Positions 7,704 to 14,089 of a stretch of 14,089 bases of DNA are shown one piece after another. Origin of the DNA: Alcaligenaceae bacterium. Lineage in GTDB: Bacteria; Pseudomonadota; Gammaproteobacteria; Burkholderiales; Burkholderiaceae_B. Made by a program: the position numbers and the translations under genes. The stretch spans positions 1 to 14,089 of the forward strand of contig JAAZGT010000290.1 of assembly GCA_012511095.1 (NCBI GenBank), read 5' to 3'. How positions within the stretch are numbered: position 1 is the first letter of the stretch; every line of letters starts with the position of its first letter. The notes under the pieces were generated by a model that searched no databases, was not told the DNA's origin, and worked only from the letters and a program-made list of their open reading frames with translations.

Positions 7704-8528
7704 TTAGTTAAACCATTTTGCTGGTGTCAAGAAGTCGTACCATTTGGAGTCGCCTTCTAAACCTTTTTCTAGGTAAACAGACTCAGGGTAGTTTTGCATA
7801 AATACGCGTCGAGCATCTTGCGCCTGATCGTTAAGGCCGAGCTTTTCATATGACATCATCATAATGTATAAAGCGCGCTCAGTTGCAGTTACACCAGAGA
7901 AGTTACTGAGTACGTTTTGGGCACGATTAATTGCAGCCACATAGCCATAACGTTCGTAATAATATTGAGCAACGTTAACCTCGTTTTCGGCAATTGTGTT
8001 AATTAACCAGTTAAGACGTAATCTAGAGTCCTCAGCATAGCGACTTTGTGGGTAGCGCTCAACCAATTGTTTAAATGCCTCGTATGACTCACGAAGACCC
8101 TTAGGGTCACGCTCACTTGGATCCTGACCAGTGTAGCTACTTAAGAATGCACTAGGTGGTGTAAAGGTAATTAAACCCTTAAGATAGAGCATATAGTCAC
8201 CATGAGGGTGATTAGGATATAAACGATTAAATCGGTCAATCACGGCTTTTGCTTTTTCTGGCTCGTCATCGCGCCATAATACGTAGGCCTCATCAATCAT
8301 CGCTTGTTGCGCATAACTTGAGTATGGGAAGCGCGTGCCAATCGTGTGTAAATATGCACTTGCTGTGTTCCATGAGTTACTACGAACGTTATCGCGTGCC
8401 GCAGAGTATAGCTGTGGAGCAGACCAGCCGATAGTTTCATCGTTAATCTTGTCTTGGGTGCTGGAACAAGCGCTCAACAAGCTAAAGCCAAGAATGAGTA
8501 TTAAGGATTTAATGGTTTTGTTTTGCAT
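7704..8528 (-). CDS. bamD: BamD, outer-membrane protein assembly lipoprotein (ComL)
   Basis: A 274-residue lipoprotein component of the BAM complex, which folds beta-barrel proteins into the outer membrane. The N-terminus MQNKTIKSLILILGFSLLSAC is a lipoprotein signal with lipobox LSAC; Cys21 would be lipidated, anchoring the protein to the inner face of the outer membrane. The mature part is a run of TPR helices, recognisable in LYSAARDNVRSNSWNTASAY, then FPYSSYAQQAMIDEAYVLWR, RYPQSRYAEDSRLRL and QYYYERYGYVAAINRAQNVL, the standard BamD/YfiO pattern. Length and divergent placement next to rluD match betaproteobacterial bamD. The Shine-Dalgarno is poor. A promoter candidate lies at 8562-8591 and a strong terminator follows the gene. 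Confidence 0.96.
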   Translation of the reverse strand: MQNKTIKSLILILGFSLLSACSSTQDKINDETIGWSAPQLYSAARDNVRSNSWNTASAYLHTIGTRFPYSSYAQQAMIDEAYVLWRDDEPEKAKAVIDRFNRLYPNHPHGDYMLYLKGLITFTPPSAFLSSYTGQDPSERDPKGLRESYEAFKQLVERYPQSRYAEDSRLRLNWLINTIAENEVNVAQYYYERYGYVAAINRAQNVLSNFSGVTATERALYIMMMSYEKLGLNDQAQDARRVFMQNYPESVYLEKGLEGDSKWYDFLTPAKWFN

Positions 8529-8561
8529 ATTTTCAATTTAAAATGAGAAAGCCTGCGTGAT

Positions 8562-8591
8562 ATTATGCATTATTCTACTGAACATCAACAA
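8562..8591 (-). promoter_or_regulatory. Candidate sigma-70 promoter for bamD
   Basis: On the minus strand TTGTTG (8591-8586) and CATAAT (8567-8562) are 18 bp apart; CATAAT matches five of six consensus positions. A shifted pair, TTGATG with TAATAT at 17 bp, overlaps it. The 181-bp gap between bamD and rluD holds no other convincing structure; a weaker rluD candidate is TTGTCG (8665-8670) with TATAAG (8687-8692). By-eye evidence. Confidence 0.4.
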
Positions 8592-8709
8592 TAATAACAG
8601 TCTTTTTGTATGAATAGCGTGGCTGTAACTAATAATAGTAGAAAATACAAAGCAGTAACGCTAATTGTCGTATTATAAAAATCAAATATAAGCCATTTAA
8701 GAGGGTAGT

Positions 8710-9681
8710 ATGTCCGAAAATTCCATTGATTCGCATGATGATTTAGATGATAGCGCTTCGACTCTAGAAGCCGTGGAATTTGAAATGCCCTTAAGTTTTA
8801 GTAGGGAGCGATTAGATAAGGTATTGGCGACCTTATTGCCTGAGCATTCGCGTGGTCGTTTGCAACAATGGATTAGTGATGGTTGGGTTAGGGTTAACGA
8901 TCAAGAGGCCAAGGTGCGTCAAACCATACGCGCGGGTGACAAAATCTGGGTACAACCGCAGCCCTCTCAAGAGCAAAGTGCTTATAATCCCGAAAATATT
9001 GATCTGGATATTGTGGCCGCCACGGCAAATTACATTATAGTTAATAAGGTCGCTGGTATGGTGACCCATCCAGGCGCAGGCAATTGGTCAGGCACTTTAT
9101 TAAATGGTCTTTTATATCATTTCCCCGAGCTAGAAAAAATTCCACGCGCTGGTATTGTGCATCGTTTAGATAAAGACACCTCGGGTTTATTGATGATTGC
9201 ACGCACCGAAATTGCCCAAACTCATCTAGTCAGGCAATTGCAAGAGCGCTCGGTGGGTCGTCAATATATTGCCTTGGTCAAAGGTCATGCGAAAGAACAA
9301 GGGACCATTGACGCTGCCATTGGTAGAGACCGTCGAGTCGCGGTAAAAATGTCAGTTGATTCACCGATTGCGCCTAAAGACGCACGTACGCATTATCAGC
9401 GTGAGCGTATTGGTGGTTGGCAAGAACATCCAATGAGCCTAGTGCAGTGCCGTTTAGAAACAGGTCGTACACATCAAATTAGAGTGCATATGGCAAGTTT
9501 AGGTCACCCTTTAGTAGGTGATACGATCTATGGTGGACCTATTTGGGCGGGTGCTGAGCGTCAAATGTTACATGCTCAACGTCTATCTTTTTTAGACCCT
9601 GCAGATAATACTGAACAAAGTTTTGAAGCGCCTTTGGCAGCGGATATGCAAAGCGTGGTTGATGCAGTTAATTGGTTATAA
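8710..9681 (+). CDS. rluD: RluD, 23S rRNA pseudouridine synthase
   Basis: A 323-residue RluA-family enzyme. RluD converts uridines 1911, 1915 and 1917 (E. coli numbering) in helix 69 of 23S rRNA to pseudouridine. An S4-like RNA-binding domain spans about residues 29-80 (SFSRERLDKVLATLLPEHSR onward). The catalytic motif HRLDKDTSG lies at 151-159 with Asp154 as the expected nucleophile, and GRTHQIR at 252-258 is the conserved RluA-family motif. The N-terminal 20 or so residues are Asp/Ser-rich and outside the domain. The ATG at 8710 has an AGAGGG Shine-Dalgarno at 8700-8705. It is divergent from bamD and followed within 30 bp by pgeF, an order common in proteobacteria. The family call is certain; RluD over RluA/RluC rests on the neighbours, the N-terminal S4 domain and the sequence pattern. 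Confidence 0.95.
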   Translation: MSENSIDSHDDLDDSASTLEAVEFEMPLSFSRERLDKVLATLLPEHSRGRLQQWISDGWVRVNDQEAKVRQTIRAGDKIWVQPQPSQEQSAYNPENIDLDIVAATANYIIVNKVAGMVTHPGAGNWSGTLLNGLLYHFPELEKIPRAGIVHRLDKDTSGLLMIARTEIAQTHLVRQLQERSVGRQYIALVKGHAKEQGTIDAAIGRDRRVAVKMSVDSPIAPKDARTHYQRERIGGWQEHPMSLVQCRLETGRTHQIRVHMASLGHPLVGDTIYGGPIWAGAERQMLHAQRLSFLDPADNTEQSFEAPLAADMQSVVDAVNWL

Positions 9682-9707
9682 AGTTTTTTAACTGACCGGA
9701 GAGTGTG

Positions 9708-10553
9708 ATGCAAGTTATGGAACAATACCCTAAACCTTATGCAATATTTGATGAGCTACATGGTCTACCTGTTATTCGTGGACCCGAAGTAGCAGGTCTA
9801 CAATATTTTATGACGACGGCCAAAAGTGGTCGAGATGTTATGTCCTCCGGTTGCGCAGATACTGATGCCTTTAACAAAGCGGGATTTAATTTGGGTTTAG
9901 CTACTGGGGCAGAGCCTGAGTTGATATTGGCAAATAGAGCACGCTTAGATGAGGAACTACCATCGTCACCTGTTTGGCTGGCACAAGTGCATGGTGCTAA
10001 TGTCTTTGATGCGGATCATTGGCAGTCAGGTGATCCCTTAAGTAAAGCCGATGCCTCTATTACGACAGTGCCTGGACGTGTGTTATCTATTCAAACTGCA
10101 GATTGCATGCCTATTGTGTTATTAAGTGCTAATGCTACGGTGCTAGGCGTGGTGCATGCAGGTTGGCGTAGTCTCTTGTTTGGGGTGATAGAAAATACCG
10201 TTGAGGCAATGCAAAATAAATCACCAGAGCCTATTTCACATGTCTGGATTGGCCCCTCAATTGGTTTCTTGGCGTTTGAAGTAGGTGCTGAGGTGCGAGA
10301 GGGATTCTTGGAGTTTAATCCTGGGTATGAACGCTTTTTTAAAGCCAAAGACTCCACAGATCAAAAGTATTTAGCTAATCTAATAGGTATCGCTAATCAC
10401 AAATTAAGGAGCTTAGTTGCTTTAGGTCAACTAAGTCGTAATGTAGGCATTTATTTTTCTGGGCTTTGTAGTTATAGTTTGTCTGACTGGTTTTATTCAT
10501 ATCGACGTAATTCGCGTACTGGCCGTTTAGCAACGGTGGCTTACTTAGTCTAA
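9708..10553 (+). CDS. pgeF: PgeF, purine nucleoside phosphorylase / peptidoglycan editing factor (YfiH/LACC1 family)
   Basis: A 281-residue member of the multicopper-oxidase-like YfiH family (PF02578). The metal site appears complete: WLAQVHG with His95, TADCMPIVL with Cys133 and VHAGWRSL with His150 (numbering from ATG 9708). The family has purine nucleoside phosphorylase and adenosine deaminase activity, and E. coli YfiH affects the fidelity of peptidoglycan precursor composition; which role dominates here cannot be read from sequence. It is somewhat longer than E. coli YfiH (243 residues), mainly because of about 30 N-terminal residues before GLQYFMTT and an expanded loop before FNLGLATG. 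Start choices are GTG 9705, ATG 9708 and ATG 9717; GGAG at 9698-9701 gives the best spacing (6 nt) to 9708. The gene follows rluD after 26 bp and is probably co-transcribed. Confidence 0.93.
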   Translation: MQVMEQYPKPYAIFDELHGLPVIRGPEVAGLQYFMTTAKSGRDVMSSGCADTDAFNKAGFNLGLATGAEPELILANRARLDEELPSSPVWLAQVHGANVFDADHWQSGDPLSKADASITTVPGRVLSIQTADCMPIVLLSANATVLGVVHAGWRSLLFGVIENTVEAMQNKSPEPISHVWIGPSIGFLAFEVGAEVREGFLEFNPGYERFFKAKDSTDQKYLANLIGIANHKLRSLVALGQLSRNVGIYFSGLCSYSLSDWFYSYRRNSRTGRLATVAYLV

Positions 10554-10846
10554 TTACCTACATAAAATAAGCGGCTACTATACCATAGTAGTAGATGGTA
10601 GCAAATTGTCACTTATTTATGATTAATCGCATAGACTATTGATATTGCATTTAAATTTAAGGCAATTATTAAAATAAGAACATTAAATTTAGATGTAATA
10701 CATATCGTGTAATATTAATATATATTTAAATTGCCTGACTAGACTGTTAAGTTCAATTTAAGTGTAATATAGGCCGATTACAATATAAAACTTTAACTTA
10801 TATGCTAAAGGGACTAAGCCCATAAACCTTAGAATGGAGATGTTTG
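10554..10846 (+). promoter_or_regulatory. AT-rich phaC upstream region
   Basis: This 293-bp gap has no credible gene. It is strongly AT-rich and should hold the phaC promoter, but I see no convincing paired -35/-10; TACAAT at 10779-10784 is the best -10-like box. Besides the hairpin at 10575-10591 it holds AGGCAATT at 10660-10667 mirrored by AATTGCCT at 10729-10736, and TGTAATA three times (10694, 10708, 10763), two of them within a longer GTGTAATAT copy. Close to the gene, CTAAAGG (10805-10811) can pair with CCTTAG (10827-10832), with a one-base bulge, just before the GGAGA Shine-Dalgarno (10836-10840). Confidence 0.5.
10575..10591. repeat. Perfect short hairpin downstream of pgeF
   Basis: CTACTAT (10575-10581) and ATAGTAG (10585-10591) are separated by ACC, 21 bp after the pgeF stop. 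A related GGTAGC follows at 10597-10602 and could form an alternative wider pair with GCTAC. No T tract follows at once, so terminator function is uncertain. An operator for phaC is another possibility. Confidence 0.4.
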
Positions 10847-12496
10847 ATGGAGCAATTTAATTTAAGTAATAACCCATGGTTAGCCTCATGGGGTGATATG
10901 ACGAAATCTCCCGATTGGGAAGCCTTAAAGGAAAATTTTGTTAAAAGATATCAAGAGTTAATAGAGCTAAGTCAAAAGGGCGAATTACCTCAGTTACGTG
11001 ACCGTCGTTTCAGCGATGAGGCTTGGTCAGAAAACCCGCAGTTGCATTTATTGGCTCATTTATATATTTTATCTTCTGATACTGTTGAGAAGATGACTGC
11101 TAAGTTTAACCTACCAAAGAAAATGCAAAATCGCCTACAGTTCTCTGTTGAGCAATGGTTAGCTGCAGTAGCGCCGTCAAACTTTTTTAGTTTAAATGCC
11201 GAGGCACTAAAAGCTTTTGCTGATAGTTCTGGTCAATCCCTACAAAAGGGTATGCAAAACTGGATGGAGGACTTACGCAAAGGTCGTATGACTCAGACGG
11301 ATGAGCAAGCCTTTGAAATCGGTGTGGACTTAGCAACTACCGAGGGTTCGGTTGTATTTGAAAATAAATTCTTCCAGTTAATTCAGTACCACCCTACTGC
11401 TGAGCAAGTATTCGAGACACCAATGTTAGTGGTGCCACCTTGCATTAACAAGTACTACATTATGGACTTACAAAAAGATGAGTCTTTAGTTCAATACTTA
11501 GTTGATCAAGGCCATAACACCTATTTAATCTCATGGCGTAACGCTTTACCAAGCGATACCGATGGTATTTTAGACGCCACTTGGGATGATTACATCGAGC
11601 ACGGCATCATCAAGGCGATGGAGGTTGTTAAAGAGATTAGCGGACAGCCTAAGATGAACGTTACCGCTTTCTGCGTAGGCGGCACCATGTCTTCTACTGC
11701 TATTGCCGTACAAAAGGCTCGCGGTGTTGATGTTGTTAATTCATTAACTCTGTTAACCACGTTCCTAGATTTCAGCGAAACGGGTGTGATGGACGTATTC
11801 ATTGATGACGGCATGGTCCTCAGAAATGAACTAAAAATGGCTAAAGGTGGTTTAGCTACAGCGAAAATGCTTAATAGCACTTTCTCTTGGTTAAGACCTA
11901 ATGAACTTGTGTGGAACTATGTTGTTAGCCATTACTTCAAGGGTGAAGCGCCAGCTGCCTTTAATATTCTTTACTGGAATGCTGACAGCACTAACTTACC
12001 TGGTCCTTTCTATGCTTGGTACTTACGTAATACCTACTTAGAAAATAACTTAGCAAAACCAGACCGTACTGTTGTTTGTGGCGAAAAGGTTAACTTCGGT
12101 CGCCTTGATATACCAGCTTTCGTTTATTCATCGATTGCTGACCATATCGTACCTTGGGAATCTGGTTTCGAATCTGCCAAGTTAATCCCTGGTCCAGTGC
12201 GTTTCGTATTAGGCGCCTCAGGTCATATTGCAGGTGTTATTAATCCGCCACATAAAAACCGTCGTAATTACTGGGTTAACGACAAGCAGGGTGATGATAT
12301 GGACCGCACTCAAAGTGCTTCAGCTTGGCTCAAAGATGCTGAAGAAAAACCAGGTAGCTGGTGGCCTGCTTGGGCAGAGTGGTTAGAGTCCAAAGGTGGT
12401 AAAAAAATCCGTGCTCGTAAGAACATGGGCAGTAAAGACTACCCAGTGATTGAAGCTGCACCGGGTCGTTATGTTAAAGTAAAAGCCTTAGGTTAA
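10847..12496 (+). CDS. phaC: PhaC, class I poly(3-hydroxybutyrate) synthase
   Basis: This 549-residue enzyme polymerises (R)-3-hydroxybutyryl-CoA into PHB on the granule surface. An N-terminal PhaC_N domain (LATTEGSVVFENKFFQLIQY region) precedes an alpha/beta-hydrolase domain. The catalytic triad is readable: Cys276 in AFCVGGT, Asp432 in ADHIVPW and His460 in ASGHIAG. The Asp-His spacing of 28 equals that of Cupriavidus necator PhaC (Asp480, His508). The family segment NILYWNADSTNLPGPFYAWYLRNTYL is also present. It is about 40 residues shorter than the C. necator enzyme (589), largely N-terminal. The lipase-like box has Ala where Gly is usual (A-F-C-V-G-G). ATG 10847 follows GGAGA (10836-10840) with a 6-nt spacer; a TTG just before it is not needed. 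Length and motifs fit a single-subunit class I synthase; no phaE or phaR-subunit gene is present. Confidence 0.97.
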   Translation: MEQFNLSNNPWLASWGDMTKSPDWEALKENFVKRYQELIELSQKGELPQLRDRRFSDEAWSENPQLHLLAHLYILSSDTVEKMTAKFNLPKKMQNRLQFSVEQWLAAVAPSNFFSLNAEALKAFADSSGQSLQKGMQNWMEDLRKGRMTQTDEQAFEIGVDLATTEGSVVFENKFFQLIQYHPTAEQVFETPMLVVPPCINKYYIMDLQKDESLVQYLVDQGHNTYLISWRNALPSDTDGILDATWDDYIEHGIIKAMEVVKEISGQPKMNVTAFCVGGTMSSTAIAVQKARGVDVVNSLTLLTTFLDFSETGVMDVFIDDGMVLRNELKMAKGGLATAKMLNSTFSWLRPNELVWNYVVSHYFKGEAPAAFNILYWNADSTNLPGPFYAWYLRNTYLENNLAKPDRTVVCGEKVNFGRLDIPAFVYSSIADHIVPWESGFESAKLIPGPVRFVLGASGHIAGVINPPHKNRRNYWVNDKQGDDMDRTQSASAWLKDAEEKPGSWWPAWAEWLESKGGKKIRARKNMGSKDYPVIEAAPGRYVKVKALG

Positions 12497-12553
12497 TACT
12501 AAGACGCTTTAAAATTTAATAATAAATAGCTTTAATTTATTTTAAATCGTGCT

Positions 12554-12603
12554 CTAATCCAACTCTGTAAATTGTGTTAATTCAAATACAGAGCTTGGAT
12601 TAG
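12554..12603. repeat. Long imperfect hairpin between phaC and phaB
   Basis: Sixteen base pairs form between CTAATCCAACTCTGTA (12554-12569) and its complement at 12587-12603, interrupted by one extra base (C at 12594). The loop is 17 nt. What follows, TAAAACCC, is not a T tract, so this is not a standard intrinsic terminator. It may be an RNA stability or processing element that sets PhaC:PhaB ratios, or a remnant of rearrangement. The rest of the 187-bp gap is AT-rich, with another weak arm pair (TTTAAAAT 12508-12515, ATTTTAAA 12539-12546), and no confident promoter. Confidence 0.6.
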
Positions 12604-12683
12604 TAAAACCCTAATAGACAAGTGGTTGTGCACGGTTTACATTAAAAATCAATTTGTCATGTACTAAAAAAGGAGAGTAGCTT

Positions 12684-13427
12684 ATGAGCTCAACTAAAAG
12701 AATAGCCTACGTTACAGGTGGTATGGGAGGCATCGGAACATCTATTTGTCGTCGTCTGCACGATGAGGGTTTTACCGTAATTGCTGGTTGTGGTCCAACT
12801 CGTAACTACGAAAAATGGCTCGAAGAGCAAAAGGCTGAGGGTTACGAGTTCCACGCTTCTGCTGGTAACGTAGCTGATTGGGATTCAACCGTTGCTGCAT
12901 TCGAAAAAGTTGTTAAAGAGGTTGGTCCAATCGATGTTCTAGTGAACAACGCTGGTATCACTCGTGATGGCGTATTCCGCAAAATGGGTGTCGAGGATTG
13001 GGCAGCCGTTATGGATACAAACCTAAACAGCTTATTCAACGTAACCAAACAGGTTATTGAGCACATGTATGAGCAGCGTTGGGGCCGTATCATTAATATT
13101 AGTTCTGTAAACGGTCAAAAGGGTCAGTTTGGTCAGACCAACTACTCTACTGCTAAAGCAGGTATTCATGGTTTCACCATGGCTTTAGCTCAGGAAGTAG
13201 CTAGCCGCGGCGTTACTGTTAACACAGTTTCTCCTGGTTATATCGGTACCGATATGGTTCGTGCTATTCGTCCTGAGATCTTAGAGCAGATCGTTGGTAC
13301 GATTCCAGTTCGCCGCTTAGGTGAGCCAGAAGAAATCGCTTCTATTGTTGCGTGGTTAGCGTCTGATGATGCTGGCTTCTCAACGGGTGCGGATTTCTCT
13401 ATTAACGGTGGCCTTCATATGGGCTAA
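12684..13427 (+). CDS. phaB: PhaB, NADPH-dependent acetoacetyl-CoA reductase
   Basis: A 247-residue short-chain dehydrogenase that reduces acetoacetyl-CoA to (R)-3-hydroxybutyryl-CoA, the PhaC substrate. The cofactor-binding TGGMGGIG is at 11-18, NNAG at 88-91, and the catalytic residues are Ser141, Tyr154 and Lys158 within NISSVNGQKGQFGQTNYSTAKAG. The segment around the active site and the C-terminus (GFSTGADFSINGGLHMG) are almost identical to Cupriavidus necator PhaB, which separates it from the related fatty-acid reductase FabG. ATG 12684 has a strong AAGGAGAG Shine-Dalgarno (12670-12677) with a 6-nt spacer. Arg and Gly codons are mostly CGT/CGC and GGT, suggesting high expression. It lies 187 bp after phaC and 32 bp before phaR. 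Confidence 0.97.
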   Translation: MSSTKRIAYVTGGMGGIGTSICRRLHDEGFTVIAGCGPTRNYEKWLEEQKAEGYEFHASAGNVADWDSTVAAFEKVVKEVGPIDVLVNNAGITRDGVFRKMGVEDWAAVMDTNLNSLFNVTKQVIEHMYEQRWGRIINISSVNGQKGQFGQTNYSTAKAGIHGFTMALAQEVASRGVTVNTVSPGYIGTDMVRAIRPEILEQIVGTIPVRRLGEPEEIASIVAWLASDDAGFSTGADFSINGGLHMG

Positions 13428-13459
13428 TCAGCAGATTTTATGGCTGTTAGTTAAAAATA

Positions 13460-14032
13460 ATGTCAGAAATTAAGCAAGATAATTCGCGTGTAATTAAGAA
13501 ATACCCAAATCGCCGTTTATATGATACTAAGGCTAGCGCCTATATCACTTTAGCCGACGTAAGGGAATTGGTTGTAGCCTCAGAACGCTTTACAGTGGTT
13601 GATGCAAAGAGTAATGAGGATATTACTCGCAGTATCTTGCTTCAAATTATTCTTGACCTTGAGAGTGGCGGTGTACCTATGTTTAGCACTAACACTCTCA
13701 AGCAAATCATTCGTTTTTATGGACATGCTATGCAAGGTGTTATGGGAAATTATCTCGAACACAATATGCAGGCATTTACCGATATTCAAAAGCAATTGAC
13801 TCAGCAATCTGAGGAGTTATATCAAACTAAGTTTAAACCCGAGGCGTGGGCTGAGTTGATGTCAATGCAAAATCCTATGATGAGTCGCATGATGAACAGT
13901 TATGTAGACCAGACTAAGGATCTTTATCTCAATATGCAGGAGCAAATGCAAAATCAGACGCAACAGCTTCTAAATGTCTTTAATCCTAATAAAAAGCAAG
14001 ACGATAGTAGTAAAAAAGATCCAAAAAAATAG
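13460..14032 (+). CDS. phaR: PhaR, polyhydroxyalkanoate synthesis repressor
   Basis: A 190-residue cytoplasmic regulator that, in characterised relatives, binds DNA upstream of phasin and its own gene and is released when it binds nascent PHB. The PHB_acc_N DNA-binding domain fills about residues 11-70, with the hallmark KKYPNRRLYDT (13-23) and YITLADVRELV. A PHB_acc segment (FSTNTLKQIIRFYGHAMQGVMGNYLE) covers about 75-100. The C-terminal third is rich in Met and Gln, probably helical (polymer or oligomer contact), ending in a charged Lys/Asp tail. It is not the unrelated PhaR subunit of Bacillus class IV synthases. ATG 13460 has no clear Shine-Dalgarno, suggesting low or coupled translation after phaB, 32 bp upstream. 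Confidence 0.95.
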   Translation: MSEIKQDNSRVIKKYPNRRLYDTKASAYITLADVRELVVASERFTVVDAKSNEDITRSILLQIILDLESGGVPMFSTNTLKQIIRFYGHAMQGVMGNYLEHNMQAFTDIQKQLTQQSEELYQTKFKPEAWAELMSMQNPMMSRMMNSYVDQTKDLYLNMQEQMQNQTQQLLNVFNPNKKQDDSSKKDPKK

Positions 14033-14051
14033 TCAAACGTGATTGCTTAGG

Positions 14052-14073
14052 TAGATGAAATATTTCTCATCTA
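14052..14073 (+). terminator. Possible terminator after phaR
   Basis: TAGATGA (14052-14058) and TCATCTA (14067-14073) form a 7-bp stem with an 8-nt loop, 19 bp after the phaR stop. The following bases (AGGGTTAATACTTAAA) are only moderately T-rich and the window ends there, so termination is plausible but not strong. Confidence 0.4.
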
Positions 14074-14089
14074 AGGGTTAATACTTAAA

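Noticed and set aside
8249..8541. Plus-strand open frames opposite the start of bamD
   Set aside because: They overlap the bamD signal peptide and TPR region and have no recognisable protein features.
10801..10846. Riboswitch in the phaC leader
   Set aside because: Only a short bulged hairpin is present, with no recognisable aptamer core.
12554..12603. Hairpin as a Rho-independent terminator between phaC and phaB
   Set aside because: No T tract follows either arm in either direction; TAAAACCC is the downstream sequence.
1..14089. Mobile element, phage, CRISPR or defence island
   Set aside because: No transposase, integrase, tRNA-linked direct repeats, regular spacer arrays or defence genes; the gene set is housekeeping plus PHB metabolism.

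Overview
The window reads as a chromosomal segment of a low-GC, AT-leaning betaproteobacterium of the order Burkholderiales, most likely family Alcaligenaceae (a Pelistega- or Oligella-like genus would fit; the genus is inference). The basis is the block bamD / rluD-pgeF-phaC-phaB-phaR, a gene neighbourhood known from Burkholderiales, together with a PhaB protein very close to that of Cupriavidus necator. No mobile element, phage gene, CRISPR array, tRNA or rRNA was seen.

Layout: (1) 63-2243, plus strand: a BenE-family membrane transporter, a YgjP/WTM-type zinc metallopeptidase and an 88-residue two-helix membrane protein, closely packed and probably co-transcribed. (2) 2259-5404, minus strand: the RNA-binding factor Tex followed by a secreted Sel1-repeat protein, also an apparent operon. 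(3) 5546-7651, plus strand: an iron-sulfur DinG/YoaA-type DNA helicase, divergent from tex across a 141-bp control region that carries overlapping promoter candidates and two 13-bp palindromes. (4) 7704-8528, minus strand: the outer-membrane assembly lipoprotein BamD, convergent with the helicase; a perfect 12-bp-stem hairpin between them is a strong terminator for bamD. (5) 8710-10553, plus strand: the 23S rRNA pseudouridine synthase RluD and PgeF (YfiH/LACC1 family), 26 bp apart when measured to the preferred PgeF start. (6) 10847-14032, plus strand: the polyhydroxybutyrate module phaC (class I synthase), phaB (NADPH acetoacetyl-CoA reductase) and phaR (regulator).

Functionally the right third makes and controls PHB storage granules: PhaB reduces acetoacetyl-CoA to (R)-3-hydroxybutyryl-CoA, PhaC polymerises it and PhaR senses polymer and represses granule genes. 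The beta-ketothiolase PhaA, which often lies between phaC and phaB, is absent; a 187-bp gap with a 16-bp imperfect hairpin lies in its place. The remaining genes are mostly housekeeping: envelope assembly, ribosome modification, DNA repair, RNA-associated functions.

I found no convincing new multi-gene system. The observations most worth checking are the palindrome pair shared by the tex and helicase promoters, the Ala substitution in the PhaC lipase-like box, and the phaC-phaB hairpin at the missing phaA position.
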